From assembly GCF_003429105.1 (NCBI RefSeq), contig NZ_QVTD01000003.1, positions 248,001 to 312,000 on the forward strand: a stretch of 64,000 bases of DNA. The letters are read 5' to 3'. This DNA is from Peribacillus glennii (lineage in GTDB: Bacteria > Bacillota > Bacilli > Bacillales > DSM-1321). How positions within the stretch are numbered: position 1 is the stretch's first letter; each line of letters begins with the position of its first letter. Of this stretch, positions 41,889 to 50,653 are shown piece by piece. The notes beneath the pieces were generated by a model that worked only from the letters and a program-made list of their open reading frames with translations, ran no database searches and had not been told where the DNA came from. The position numbers and the translations under genes are program-made.

Positions 41889-43040
41889 CTACATTTTTTT
41901 CAATAATGAACGGTCAAGTTCTTTGATTGATTTTTTACCTGATAATGCCATCGTTAAATCCAGGTCGGCCAGTATATTCCTTAACACTTGCTGTACACCT
42001 TCTTCCCCTGCCAATGCCAGACCATAAATATACGGCCTGCCGATTAATACAGCTTTAGCGCCCAAAGATAGCGCTTTCACGATATCTGCGCCCCTGCGTA
42101 TCCCGCTGTCCATCAAGACCGGAATTTCATCACCTACCGCCTCGCAAATTTCTGGCAGTGCATCCAATGCAGCTATAGCGCCGTCCACCTGCCTTCCGCC
42201 ATGGTTGCTGACGATAATGCCATCAGCTCCGTGAGCCAGGGCAAGCTTTGCATCTTCCGGATGCAGTATTCCTTTTAACAAGATAGGCAGGGAGGTCTGC
42301 ATCCGAATATACTCAAGGTCCTTCCAAGTGAGAGTTGGATTACCGAACACCTGAGACCATAACATGATGGCTGACTGCATATCTTCGCTTGGCGGGCATT
42401 CAAGCCGGGAGCAAAACACCGGATCCTCCAGGTAATTCCCGATCCCCTGCCCAAATAGGAAAGGCAAATATGCGTTCTCAATGTCCTTTTCCCTCCATGC
42501 CATCATCGGGGTATCAAGTGTAATGACAATCGCACCATATCCTGCCTTTTCCGCTCTTTTCACCATGCTCGACGCAATTTCGCGATCCTTGCTCCAATAT
42601 AATTGAAACCATTTAATCCCTTCCCCTGCGGCTTCAGCCACCTTTTCAAGGCTATGGGTTGAAGCTGTACTGGATATAAACGGAACGCCTGTTGCGGCAG
42701 CTGCGCGTGCCGAAGCCAATTCACCGTCTGTATGGACAATTGACTGGACACCGACAGGAGCACATAGCACAGGAAAAGGAAGGGTTTTTCCATACAGCTC
42801 TACACTTAAATCCCGTTCATCTGTATCGCAAAACATCCTGGGCACGATCTTCCATTTATAAAATGCATCGCGATTGGCCCGCGCCGTTTCTTCTGCACCG
42901 GCAGATGCAGCTACGTAATGATATGGCCCTGATTCCAGCTTGTGCTTTGCTTTTTTTTCCAGATCTTCATAGGTTACCGGCACCACATTTTTTTCGATAT
43001 TTTGATAGACTTTCAGTTGAACTATATTTCCATACTTCAT
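41889..43040 (-). CDS. Lactate 2-monooxygenase-like FMN alpha-hydroxy acid oxidase
   Basis: A 383-residue TIM-barrel flavoenzyme. The N-terminal half (VTYEDLEKKAKHKL, YHYVAASAGAEETARANRDAF, MFCDTDERDLSVELYGKTLPF) follows lactate monooxygenase closely. FMN and active-site motifs are FISSTASTHSLE, FQLYWSKD, IVITLDTP, ILLKGILHPEDA, and ISNHGGRQVDGA with the catalytic His and Arg. It oxidises L-lactate or a similar 2-hydroxy acid. Lactate oxidase is an alternative. ATG follows GGGGGAG. Monocistronic. Confidence 0.88.
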   Translation of the reverse strand: MKYGNIVQLKVYQNIEKNVVPVTYEDLEKKAKHKLESGPYHYVAASAGAEETARANRDAFYKWKIVPRMFCDTDERDLSVELYGKTLPFPVLCAPVGVQSIVHTDGELASARAAAATGVPFISSTASTHSLEKVAEAAGEGIKWFQLYWSKDREIASSMVKRAEKAGYGAIVITLDTPMMAWREKDIENAYLPFLFGQGIGNYLEDPVFCSRLECPPSEDMQSAIMLWSQVFGNPTLTWKDLEYIRMQTSLPILLKGILHPEDAKLALAHGADGIIVSNHGGRQVDGAIAALDALPEICEAVGDEIPVLMDSGIRRGADIVKALSLGAKAVLIGRPYIYGLALAGEEGVQQVLRNILADLDLTMALSGKKSIKELDRSLLKKM

Positions 43041-43167
43041 CTTTTCTCCCCCTTTTAACTAATGATATAAAAGGATTCAGTTTCCTTTGCAATTATTCTA
43101 CCATATGTATCCAATTGTCGGTTTTATTTTTAGAATATTCGATCAGTGCCTTCCCCATGTGAACATG

Positions 43168-43187
43168 CTGGGGGACACCCCCCCCCA
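43168..43187. repeat. GC-rich GGGGGACACCCCC element
   Basis: A short self-complementary core in an otherwise AT-rich intergenic region, related in form to the pst spacer repeats and to 55793-55845. Its C-run is extended to ten. Confidence 0.55.
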
Positions 43188-43256
43188 ACAGATTTTAACT
43201 TTTTAGAACCACATGTTTAACCTTCAAAACGCGTAATGCGAGGTAAACCGCTTTAT

Positions 43257-43412
43257 TCAATCGCTTCTGTTTGTTCCATTCAGTGAATCGTTTTGTTGGA
43301 TAGATACATGGGTTGGGCGTGTAGGGTGGTTGCGCTTACCGGGATCATCAGGCCCAGTGAGGTCTCCCCTTTGATCCAAATTTCCGTATTCCGTTTGGTT
43401 TCTATTTGGCAT
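43257..43412 (-). CDS. 51-residue hydrophilic protein
   Basis: ATG 43412 follows GGGAGGAGGTGAC, a very strong ribosome binding site. The product is Asn-, Pro- and Arg-rich: MPNRNQTEYGNLDQRGDLTG, then PDDPGKRNHPTRPTHV and a polar end. It has no membrane segment or known domain. Composition and size resemble small spore-associated proteins, but that is only an impression. Confidence 0.6.
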   Translation of the reverse strand: MPNRNQTEYGNLDQRGDLTGPDDPGKRNHPTRPTHVSIQQNDSLNGTNRSD

Positions 43413-43665
43413 AGTTGTCACCTCCTCCCTTTAGGATTGATGAAATGGAAAGCCAAATAACAGGTAATTTCTACAATTGGCAGCAAAGAAGTTGGATGAC
43501 CAAAAAACCTTTGTCATAATCGTCTTGGTTTCTCTGTTTAGTAGCCATAAATTAAAATTTGATCTTTGGACACCATAAGTACATGCACCTACAATCATTT
43601 CGTATTACATAAATCGTTCTTCAGAACATGAAACGTTTTGTAATTCAATTGGAGGAAAGAATGGC

Positions 43666-44331
43666 ATGGAAAATCAAAACGATATTAACCAGCAACAGTC
43701 AAGCGAGCAGCAAAAGGAAATCTTTCAGACATATACATGGCAGTGGTTTTTTGCCAAGGAAGCGGAAGGCATTACTGCTTCTAGTGCCGGGGTTGAATAT
43801 TCCCATTTTATTAAAAGGCATTTTGGGATGGATATCGATTACAGAAGGCTTATCATTGACTCAGTCAAGGAACTGGCGGGAAATGTCCGGGCTGATTTCA
43901 ATGAAACTTCAACCAATGATTTAGTTAGTCGTTGCGAGGAAATTCGGAGGCGTTACTTAGACTATCTTGATACAAAAATACAGGGTGATGCGGGGATTGT
44001 AAAAACCCAAATTGACAACCTTTTGGAGCTTGAAAGATTGGCGGGAAATACGGCAAGAGAAACGATTAAGATAACATCCATCCCGCCTGTATTGGGCCTT
44101 ATTGGTTTTGCTTGTTCCCTGCATTTACTGGTAATCATTGAAGTAATTCCGGGTGCTGCCGATTTTAATGATACACTGACAAGGCTCGCGAGTGAGTATG
44201 GAAATCTATTGGAAAGAGGCTCAGCGGAATTAAGCGAGCAAGCTGGGGGCGGCGAGGCGGCTAAGGACCATGAGGTCTTTAAAAATCTGGCCAATGCATG
44301 GCGGCTTCTTCCGAATAAGCATGGACTATAA
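43666..44331 (+). CDS. Hypothetical protein with helical C-terminal part
   Basis: 221 residues; ATG 43666 lies ten bases after GGAGG, and a competing ATG in another frame looks non-coding. Features are QTYTWQWFFAKEAEGITASS, a middle with helices EIRRRYLDYLDTKIQ, and one moderately hydrophobic segment VLGLIGFACSLHLLVIIEVI. No family recognised. It ends at a terminator shared with the frameshifted gene on the other strand. Confidence 0.6.
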   Translation: MENQNDINQQQSSEQQKEIFQTYTWQWFFAKEAEGITASSAGVEYSHFIKRHFGMDIDYRRLIIDSVKELAGNVRADFNETSTNDLVSRCEEIRRRYLDYLDTKIQGDAGIVKTQIDNLLELERLAGNTARETIKITSIPPVLGLIGFACSLHLLVIIEVIPGAADFNDTLTRLASEYGNLLERGSAELSEQAGGGEAAKDHEVFKNLANAWRLLPNKHGL

Positions 44332-44334
44332 ATG

Positions 44335-44363
44335 TAAAAAGAGGCTTACCAAGCCTCTTTTTT
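44335..44363. terminator. Bidirectional terminator
   Basis: AAAAAGAGGCTT pairs with AAGCCTCTTTTT over a 3-nt loop, with A- and T-runs on both sides. Confidence 0.93.
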
Positions 44364-44375
44364 GTTTCAACCTGA

Positions 44376-44596
44376 TTACATATAGCTCTGGCCAAATGGG
44401 ACAGCACCGAACTGCATTGGGAATTGCTGCCCCATAAGCGCCCTATAATGGTAGGCTTGTGCCTTATGCTCGTTCTCCTTTTCACCATAGCTGAAATAAG
44501 CGCGCGGATCCTGTGCACAAGCCTCTTTTACCTTTTATATTCTTCGGAACATCCTAAATGGTGTAAATATAGATGGTATAGTTCTTGGTATCCCAT
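44376..44596 (-). pseudogene. Small gene broken by a frameshift
   Basis: ATG 44596 follows GGGAGG. The first frame gives MGYQELYHLYLHHLGCSEEY then KR and TAA; one frame over, the sequence continues VKEACAQDPRAYFSYGEKEN, EHKAQAYHYRALMGQQFPMQ and FGAVPFGQSYM to a stop at 44376. The two parts read as one 70-75-residue protein rich in Tyr and Gln, of a type common in spore-coat proteins. 221 nt is not a multiple of three. Confidence 0.6.
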
Positions 44597-44868
44597 CGTT
44601 ATCCTCCCTTTATGCATTACAATTCATAAACAGACTTTTTCTCTATAAGCGCCGTTCACAGTGTTAATGTATGAACAATGACACTAACACGTGCTTGGGA
44701 ATTCCACTATCATTTAAAGGTATTTATTTTTTATGTGCAATTAAACCGGCAACGGTATGAAAACGTTAAGACTGAGTAAACTATTAATAAATCCATTCTT
44801 TACCTTTCGTTAAATAAAAATTAATAATCTGCTGCTATTCTTAAAAAGTAGTTTAAAAGAGATGGGAG

Positions 44869-45732
44869 ATGGGCAGATTGAAAAGAAAATGGATGTCGGC
44901 GCTTGGCGTGCTTGTAATCGGAATAGGAATTGCGGCGGGGGGAGAAACCGGTATGGCAAAGGAAAAACATAAGGATATCATCAATGTTTCCCACCGGGGC
45001 GCTTCTGGCTATGCTCCGGAGCATACGATAATTTCTTATAACATGGGTGAAAAAATGCACGGTGATTACATTGAAGTCGATCTTCAGATGACAAAAGACG
45101 GCAAGCTAATCGCGATGCATGACGAGAAATTGGACCGGACGACTAATGGTACAGGCCTTGTTAAAGACTACACGCTTGAAGAAGTCAAGAAGCTTGACGC
45201 AGGCAGCTGGTTTAACGAAAAATATCCGCAATACGCAAACACTGAATACGCCGGAATCCAGGTCCCGACTCTTGAAGAGGTGTTCCAAACATTCGGGAAA
45301 AATAAAAAATATTATATCGAAACAAAATCACCTGAAGTATATCCCGGCATGGAAAAAGAACTGCTTCGCCTTGTAAACAAATACGATATTAATAAGGAAA
45401 CACTGCTTGTACAGTCATTTAGTTCAGCGAGTCTCCTGAAAATGAATGAATTGGATCCTTCCATTAAATTGGTTCAATTGCTTTCTTATAGGACGAATGC
45501 GGCCATTACGGATGCAGAAATTGCAGAAATCAAAAAATATGCGATTGGCGTTGGCCCGAACTATACATACCTTAACCAGGAATATGTTCAAAAGGTTGTT
45601 GAGAGCGGACTTGAGATTCACCCTTATACGGTCAATGACAAGGAAACGATGAAGAAATTGATTGACTGGGGTGTAACCGGAATGTTCACGAATTTCCCGG
45701 ACCTTCTCCACGAGGTAAAAAAAGGAAAATAA
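44869..45732 (+). CDS. Glycerophosphodiester phosphodiesterase
   Basis: 287 residues with an N-terminal membrane or signal segment (about 9-25; no lipobox). The catalytic motif HRGASGYAPEHT is followed by DYIEVDLQMTKDGKLIAMHD, with conserved Glu, Asp and His, and later YIETKSPEVYPG. It hydrolyses deacylated phospholipids or teichoic-acid glycerophosphodiesters to glycerol-3-phosphate. ATG 44869 or TTG 44878 (better spaced from GGGAG) could be the start. Confidence 0.92.
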   Translation: MGRLKRKWMSALGVLVIGIGIAAGGETGMAKEKHKDIINVSHRGASGYAPEHTIISYNMGEKMHGDYIEVDLQMTKDGKLIAMHDEKLDRTTNGTGLVKDYTLEEVKKLDAGSWFNEKYPQYANTEYAGIQVPTLEEVFQTFGKNKKYYIETKSPEVYPGMEKELLRLVNKYDINKETLLVQSFSSASLLKMNELDPSIKLVQLLSYRTNAAITDAEIAEIKKYAIGVGPNYTYLNQEYVQKVVESGLEIHPYTVNDKETMKKLIDWGVTGMFTNFPDLLHEVKKGK

Positions 45733-45756
45733 TATCTGATTCGAATATCAACTGTC

Positions 45757-45796
45757 AAAGGATAGAGCACTCAGTTCCCGCTCTATCCTTATTTTT
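45757..45796 (+). terminator. Intrinsic terminator
   Basis: AAGGATAGAGC pairs with GCTCTATCCTT, followed by ATTTTTT, just after the GDPD gene and before the convergent next gene. Confidence 0.92.
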
Positions 45797-45810
45797 TGCA
45801 TAAAATTACC

Positions 45811-46143
45811 CTAAAAATCCTCCTGATAGCGGATGTAGTTATAATGAGTAGTAGGAACTTTTTTGACTACTCTTCCATCGGTCGATTTGTATACCTCAAA
45901 TTCCTGGTACTTCTCGATGATATGACCATCGATCTTTTCCGTTTCGACCAGCACTATTTCAAGCTCAGGGATGATTCCTGTTGTGTCATCATCTTCTGCT
46001 TCACTGTTCACCGGTTCTTCCATCTCACCTATCGGGATATTGGCAGGAAGTTTTTCCATCACTTCAAAATCTTTTGTTTCTATATATGAGATTATTGCTA
46101 TGCCAAGTATTATTGCCATCAGCAGTTTACCTTTCTTAAGCAT
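45811..46143 (-). CDS. Small exported or membrane-anchored acidic protein
   Basis: 110 residues; ATG follows AGAAGGGAGA. Residues 1-22 form a signal or anchor (KGKLLMAIILGIAIISYI). The rest is acidic, with GEMEEPVNSEAEDDDTTG and a C-terminal HIIEKYQEFEVYKSTDGRVV. No family recognised. Confidence 0.6.
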   Translation of the reverse strand: MLKKGKLLMAIILGIAIISYIETKDFEVMEKLPANIPIGEMEEPVNSEAEDDDTTGIIPELEIVLVETEKIDGHIIEKYQEFEVYKSTDGRVVKKVPTTHYNYIRYQEDF

Positions 46144-46450
46144 AGGCCGTTCTCCCTTCTGTTTAAGTGGACAAAGCTACTAAAAATTTATGGGAGTCCG
46201 GTGGAAAATATGACTTGGATGTTCTTTTGATACGTGTAATTCCTGATTGTTCATGTGATTCGTGGCGTAAATTATAACCTTGATTTAAAAAAATTTTTAG
46301 CCTATATCATAAATGCATGTTCTAGCATATAAAATTGGAAAAAGACACTTGCCCTTCAAAGCAACCGCCTCATTTGACCTATAGGAGCCATCCGTATTTA
46401 TCAATCCCCTACACATGCGAAAGAAAATCCAAAAACCAATCCTGTACCCT

Positions 46451-47830
46451 TTAATCCCTTATATTCCGTTGTTTCAGTTCATCCAGTATAACGGGATATT
46501 CCCGGTCAAGATGGTACATCCTTAAGAAGATAAATTGAACGATTGCCAACAACATGGGAATGTAGATGTTAAGCGCCACAATCATTTGTTCTGCGGAATG
46601 GGTTTGCTCGGCAGCTCCCCCTGCGTAGCTGCCTAACGACAATAACCAGCCGATCAATGCCATTCCTAGTCCTGTACCAACTTTCATTCCAAAGCTGGCT
46701 CCGCTATTGACCAGTCCTGCTGTCCTGACACCTGATTTCAATTCTCCGTATTCAATCGTATCATTGATCATCGAGTGAATAAGACCGATTATGGGCATCG
46801 CACCCAGCCCGGCAAATGCGCTTCCTATTAGAAAAATGGCCAAGGATTCGGGGCCAAAGATTTTAATGATCTGTCCGATAATGATAAAGACGGTCCCGAT
46901 GAGCGCTACATTGCGCTTTCCAATTTTTTTTACCAATGAAGCAATCAACAATAATCCGATGACCATCGGGGCCGTTAGAGCCAGACCGATGAAGGAAAAA
47001 TAGTTGGTATTCCCAAATATATATGTGGCATAATACAAACCAGCCGACTGGCCCAGCGCAATGATGGCATACGAAATCACACAGCAAAGGGTGATGATTA
47101 GCCAATATTTATTGGCGAATAATGCTTTCACCCCGATTTTTATCGGAACATCCCCATCCCATCCATCTTGCTGGGCTGCTCCAACCCTCTCCCTTGTTGA
47201 CCTGTATGTGATATACAACGCAATCGGCACCATCGCTCCTATCGTAATGGCGACCGGAGTCCAGCCGAATTTATTAGCTAGCGGCTGTGTCAATGTCATT
47301 ACGAGAAGGCTGCCGATCATCGTGAAAAAGCCGGAATAAATATTGGCAAGCCCCCTTTCATAATTGTCCTGGGTAATCATGCCAAGCAGTGTTTTAAAAG
47401 GAATGGAAACGGCAGTGAAAATCAAATTGAAGATAATGAAAGTGACGTACACGAACGCAATTTTCCCTGCCATCCCAATATCGGGCACGAGAAATAAAGA
47501 AATGGTGGAGAACCCGATTGGTAGAGCCATCCACAAAATCCAGGGACGGGCTTTACCATACTTTGATTTTGTACGGTCAACTAAAATACCCATGCCAATA
47601 TCGGCTGCCCCATCCATAACCCGCACAAGAAGCATGAGCGTCCCTACAATACCAGCTGAGATGCCGACTATGTCAGTATAGTAAAACGATAGAAACGTTC
47701 CGATTAACGACGAGGCTGTAAATATTCCCAGGCCACCGATTCCATAACCGAGCATTTCTTTGTGACCTGCACTCCGCGGACGCATTGTATGACCAGAATC
47801 CACCTTTGCCTCCAAATTACTGACCAACAT
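46451..47830 (-). CDS. GPH-family sugar:cation symporter
   Basis: A 459-residue, 12-helix transporter of the glycoside-pentoside-hexuronide family (MelB, XynP, YicJ). Diagnostic segments are GYGIGGLGIFTASSLIGTFL, VRVMDGAADIGMGILVDRTK, SKYGKARPWILW and MINDTIEYGELKSG near the end. The substrate is probably a glycoside imported with a cation. No glycosidase gene is adjacent. A perfect cre site overlaps the promoter region, so expression should be repressed by glucose. Confidence 0.9.
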   Translation of the reverse strand: MLVSNLEAKVDSGHTMRPRSAGHKEMLGYGIGGLGIFTASSLIGTFLSFYYTDIVGISAGIVGTLMLLVRVMDGAADIGMGILVDRTKSKYGKARPWILWMALPIGFSTISLFLVPDIGMAGKIAFVYVTFIIFNLIFTAVSIPFKTLLGMITQDNYERGLANIYSGFFTMIGSLLVMTLTQPLANKFGWTPVAITIGAMVPIALYITYRSTRERVGAAQQDGWDGDVPIKIGVKALFANKYWLIITLCCVISYAIIALGQSAGLYYATYIFGNTNYFSFIGLALTAPMVIGLLLIASLVKKIGKRNVALIGTVFIIIGQIIKIFGPESLAIFLIGSAFAGLGAMPIIGLIHSMINDTIEYGELKSGVRTAGLVNSGASFGMKVGTGLGMALIGWLLSLGSYAGGAAEQTHSAEQMIVALNIYIPMLLAIVQFIFLRMYHLDREYPVILDELKQRNIRD

Positions 47831-47853
47831 TCAATTCCCCCTTTTTCAAAAAA

Positions 47854-47867
47854 AGAAAGCGCTTACA
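47854..47867 (-). promoter_or_regulatory. Catabolite-responsive element (cre)
   Basis: TGTAAGCGCTTTCT on the minus strand fits TGWAARCGYTWNCW at every position. It ends 24 bp before the symporter ATG, consistent with CcpA repression. Confidence 0.85.
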
Positions 47868-48020
47868 AATTGTTATTAATGTATATTCACTATTAATCGG
47901 GACTTTCCTCCTTTTTATAAAATATTTCAGCACACTAGATAAATTTTTTTACATAGATACCTGTAAGTTATGGCATAAGTTCAGCAATTTAACACATTCT
48001 AGTATCGGGAGGTGACAATA

Positions 48021-48197
48021 ATGGAAAAGCAAAATAATAATCAAGCTAACAATAAAAACAATCAAGGCAATGGCGACCAGGAAACAGGTGTAATGAACAC
48101 TCTCGGCCAAGCGATTAACAATATAGCTGAAAACGTAAAAGACGCGTTTACTGGCAACAATGGCGAGAATAACAAACAAAACAACAACAACAGATAA
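48021..48197 (+). CDS. Asn/Gln-rich 58-residue protein
   Basis: ATG 48021 after GGGAGGTGACAATA. MEKQNNNQANNKNNQGNGDQ begins a protein in which Asn, Gln and Gly flank a short amphipathic helix (VMNTLGQAINNIAENVKDAF). No known domain. Size and composition recall small acid-soluble spore proteins, but the SASP signature is absent. Confidence 0.6.
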   Translation: MEKQNNNQANNKNNQGNGDQETGVMNTLGQAINNIAENVKDAFTGNNGENNKQNNNNR

Positions 48198-48239
48198 AAA
48201 GGAATGAAATGGTGTCTTAAATGTCATGATCCTTTTTCG

Positions 48240-48269
48240 CATATAGGAAAGATAAAACTTTCCTATATG
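48240..48269. terminator. Perfect 12-bp hairpin
   Basis: CATATAGGAAAG pairs with CTTTCCTATATG over ATAAAA, 43 bp past the preceding stop. It has no T-run, so it may be a Rho-independent terminator of weak type or an mRNA 3' stabiliser. Confidence 0.5.
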
Positions 48270-48375
48270 GATACAGCAGAATACAGACCAAATGCGCCAT
48301 TTTCACCGGCCTGATTTCTCCTTTACAGAGTTCAGCCAATCGGGCGGGTTTTCTTAAAAAGTTTATTTCAGTGAT

Positions 48376-48521
48376 TTGCTATCCTTTCCATTTTCTGTTA
48401 CTATGGAAGTGAATTATTTTTGTTCAGTGAAAAGGACCGTAGAAGTTTTACGTTTTCCTCTGATATCACTACGAACAGGGATAGTAATATTTTGTGTGTT
48501 AACGCACTAGGAGGCAACAAC
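48376..48521 (+). promoter_or_regulatory. Promoter and long leader of the cold-shock gene
   Basis: TTGCTA (48376-48381), a 17-bp spacer and TACTAT (48399-48404) form a plausible SigA promoter. It leaves a 5' leader of about 110 nt before the ATG, the usual length for cold-shock mRNAs whose leader folds with temperature. GGAGG lies just before the start. Confidence 0.55.
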
Positions 48522-48722
48522 ATGGAACAAGGTAAAGTAAAATGGTTTAATGCAGAAAAAGGTTTCGGATTCATCGAACGCGAAGGTGGAGAAGATGTAT
48601 TCGTCCACTATTCAGCAATCCAAGGCGAAGGTTTCAAATCGCTTGATGAAGGACAAGAGGTTTCTTTTGAAGTAGAACAAGGCTCTCGAGGACCTCAAGC
48701 AGCAAACGTTCAAAAAATATAA
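48522..48722 (+). CDS. Cold-shock protein, CspA/CspB family
   Basis: A 66-residue OB-fold RNA/DNA chaperone with both RNP motifs: KGFGFI and [25 protein letters not shown] is the standard N-terminus. It prevents secondary structure in mRNA at low temperature. Length matches B. subtilis CspB/C/D; I cannot choose between paralogues. Confidence 0.96.
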   Translation: MEQGKVKWFNAEKGFGFIEREGGEDVFVHYSAIQGEGFKSLDEGQEVSFEVEQGSRGPQAANVQKI

Positions 48723-48741
48723 ATACTCGAAAATATACAAG

Positions 48742-48772
48742 CAGGCTCCTGTCTTATAGGGCCTGTTTTTTT
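48742..48772 (+). terminator. Intrinsic terminator of the csp gene
   Basis: CAGGC/GCCTG with an inner TCC/AGG pairing, followed by seven T residues. Confidence 0.85.
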
Positions 48773-48962
48773 GCGCATTAGAAACGAAAATATTCCCGGA
48801 AGGCTCGCAAACAGCCCTGTACTTTGAACACTTGCTACGTGTAAAAACCTCTCCTATTTTCCGGCGCGAAAAACTGAAATCCACTCATAACCTGATTCAT
48901 CCGTCTATCCTTTATTTCTATAACTGAATATATTGCTATATAAATGTTAAGGAGGAATAAGA

Positions 48963-49277
48963 ATGTCTGATGCAAATAGCCGCGCGCGCGCGGACGTAGA
49001 TGTTGACAATAATTTCGATAATGAATTTGATACAAGAAACAGAAATGATGTGGATAGCGATAATAAAGTAAAAAATTCCGACCGTAATACTAACGTTGCT
49101 AAACTTGCCAACTCTGGCAACTCCAGAATCCAACTGGACATTGACGTAGATTCTGATTCAAGGGCACGCGTACGGTCCAGATCCACTTCAAACTCTGAAT
49201 CCGAGGCAGACCAGGAACAAGATACTAACCAGGACCAGGAAACGGATCAAAACCAGGACGTCGAGGTCGATAGCTAG
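48963..49277 (+). CDS. Acidic low-complexity protein (Asp/Asn/Ser/Arg-rich)
   Basis: 104 residues after TTAAGGAGG. The sequence is almost entirely D, N, S, R, E and Q: RARADVDVDNNFDNEFDTRN near the start, a short uncharged middle (NVAKLANSGNSRIQLDID) and an Asp/Gln end such as QDTNQ. The DNA includes a run of alternating C and G (about 48980-48994). It has no cysteine or membrane segment and is expected to be disordered. No family known. A terminator follows. Confidence 0.65.
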   Translation: MSDANSRARADVDVDNNFDNEFDTRNRNDVDSDNKVKNSDRNTNVAKLANSGNSRIQLDIDVDSDSRARVRSRSTSNSESEADQEQDTNQDQETDQNQDVEVDS

Positions 49278-49288
49278 ACAAAACGTGT

Positions 49289-49317
49289 CAGCCAGAGCTT
49301 TCTGGTTGGCTTTTTTT
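49289..49317 (+). terminator. Intrinsic terminator
   Basis: AGCCAGAgctTTCTGGTTGGCT-type stem, then seven T residues, ten bases after the stop of the acidic protein gene. Confidence 0.88.
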
Positions 49318-49562
49318 GGGTAAATTGTTAGAAAACTCTCAGAGTGCAGAATTTATAGTGAGGAACACACAGATGATGTCATGGGCCATCTCTTGCATGT
49401 ATCACAGGCAGAAGACATAAGGCTGAAAAGCACATACAGTGTAATATGCCTTAAGTAGGTAGTAAAGATTATAATTAATATATGGTAACAAAGGCAGGCT
49501 GTCACAAAAGTTCAGTCTGCCTCCTTGTGGGTGGAAAAGCTGTTACCTAAAAAATATATAAA

Positions 49563-50363
49563 TTAGATAAACATTAACAGGCTAAGGGCCATTACTGCCA
49601 TTCCGCCAATCAGGCCATAGATGGATAAATGGCCCTCATCATATTTTTTAGCCGCAGGCAGCAGACCATCCAAGGAAATGAAGACCATGATGCCTGCAAC
49701 AGCTGCAAAAATCAGGCCGAACATCATATCATTCAAGAAAGGCATTAAGATCAAATAAGCGGCAAATGCACCGACCGGTTCAGACAAACCTGATAAGAAT
49801 GACAGCTTAAAAGCTTTTTTCTTATTGCCGGTTGCAAAGTAGACAGGCACGGCTACGGCAATGCCTTCCGGGATATTGTGTATAGCAATCGCGACAGCTA
49901 TCGCTATGCCAAGAGCAGGGTCCTGCAGCGCGGAAGTGAATGTAGCAATTCCTTCAGGGAAGTTGTGGATGCCTATAGCAAGCGCCGTGAATGTCCCCAT
50001 TTTTAACAACTCCTGCTCTTGTACCGGTTGGTTCATATCCTCCACACTCTTCAATTCATGCGGGTTCCCCTGCTTTGGAATAAACTTGTCAATCAAAGTG
50101 ATCAACAGCATTCCCCCAAAGAAACCACCAACTGTCATCCAGTTCCCTAATGTATTTCCCATAGATGCTACAAGGGCATCCTTAGCCTTCACAAAAATTT
50201 CTATCATGGACACATAAATCATCACACCTGCTGAAAAGCCCAAGGTCAATGATAAGAATTTTTTATTTGTTGTCGACGTAAAAAAAGCAATGACACTCCC
50301 AATTCCAGTTGCAAGACCTGCCATTAATGTCAGACCAAATGCCAGCAATAAATTTTCCTCCAT
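49563..50363 (-). CDS. ZIP-family metal transporter (ZupT-like)
   Basis: 266 residues from ATG 50363 behind AGGAGGAGAG; a longer start adds 11 residues. Eight membrane helices. The metal-binding helices are clear: IGIHNFPEGIATF and AIAIHNIPEGIAVAVP (both HNxPEG). It imports zinc or another divalent metal. Monocistronic. Confidence 0.94.
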   Translation of the reverse strand: MEENLLLAFGLTLMAGLATGIGSVIAFFTSTTNKKFLSLTLGFSAGVMIYVSMIEIFVKAKDALVASMGNTLGNWMTVGGFFGGMLLITLIDKFIPKQGNPHELKSVEDMNQPVQEQELLKMGTFTALAIGIHNFPEGIATFTSALQDPALGIAIAVAIAIHNIPEGIAVAVPVYFATGNKKKAFKLSFLSGLSEPVGAFAAYLILMPFLNDMMFGLIFAAVAGIMVFISLDGLLPAAKKYDEGHLSIYGLIGGMAVMALSLLMFI

Positions 50364-50464
50364 ATTTCTCTCCTCCTCAATCTTTTTGTTGTCCAAGCAA
50401 TATTCTTATTTTCCTTTTTAAAATAGTATGCAATAACACTAAAATGTTTCCCTTGAGAAACATT

Positions 50465-50653
50465 TTACACCGAAGTGAAAATATGGGTCAAAGCAAATGG
50501 CTTGTGATTTAAAAAAAGCAGTGGAACGTCTCCACTGCAAGCAGGCTTTTGTATGCAACCTTCAGGAATCTTTATGATTTCGAAATGAAGAACAGCAATG
50601 ACAAACAATCCAAAACTAAGCAACAATGAAATGACTTCAAAAGTGCCCATCAT
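50465..50653 (-). CDS. Putative holin-like type I toxin reading through its terminator
   Basis: From ATG 50653 (GAGGGGGG upstream) the product begins MMGTFEVISLLLSFGLFVIA, then VLHFEIIKI: the single-helix pattern of the Hol_Tox family of Bacillus type I toxins (30-40 residues). The open frame has no stop where these toxins usually end and runs on through a strong terminator (50511-50538) to 50465, giving 62 residues. Upstream codons in the same frame extend to 50821 but look non-coding. The antitoxin would be an antisense RNA. Confidence 0.5.
   Translation of the reverse strand: MMGTFEVISLLLSFGLFVIAVLHFEIIKIPEGCIQKPACSGDVPLLFLNHKPFALTHIFTSV
50511..50538 (-). terminator. Intrinsic terminator of the toxin-like gene
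   Basis: GCAGTGGA/TCCACTGC stem with a 5-nt loop, followed on the minus strand by seven T residues. It lies inside the toxin-like reading frame, so the mRNA should end before the in-frame stop. Confidence 0.9.

Noticed and set aside
43628-43924. 98-codon plus-strand frame overlapping the start of the 43666 gene
   Set aside because: It shares the Shine-Dalgarno but gives a Lys/Arg/Leu-rich sequence without coding character after the overlap; the 43666 frame is better and ends at a terminator.
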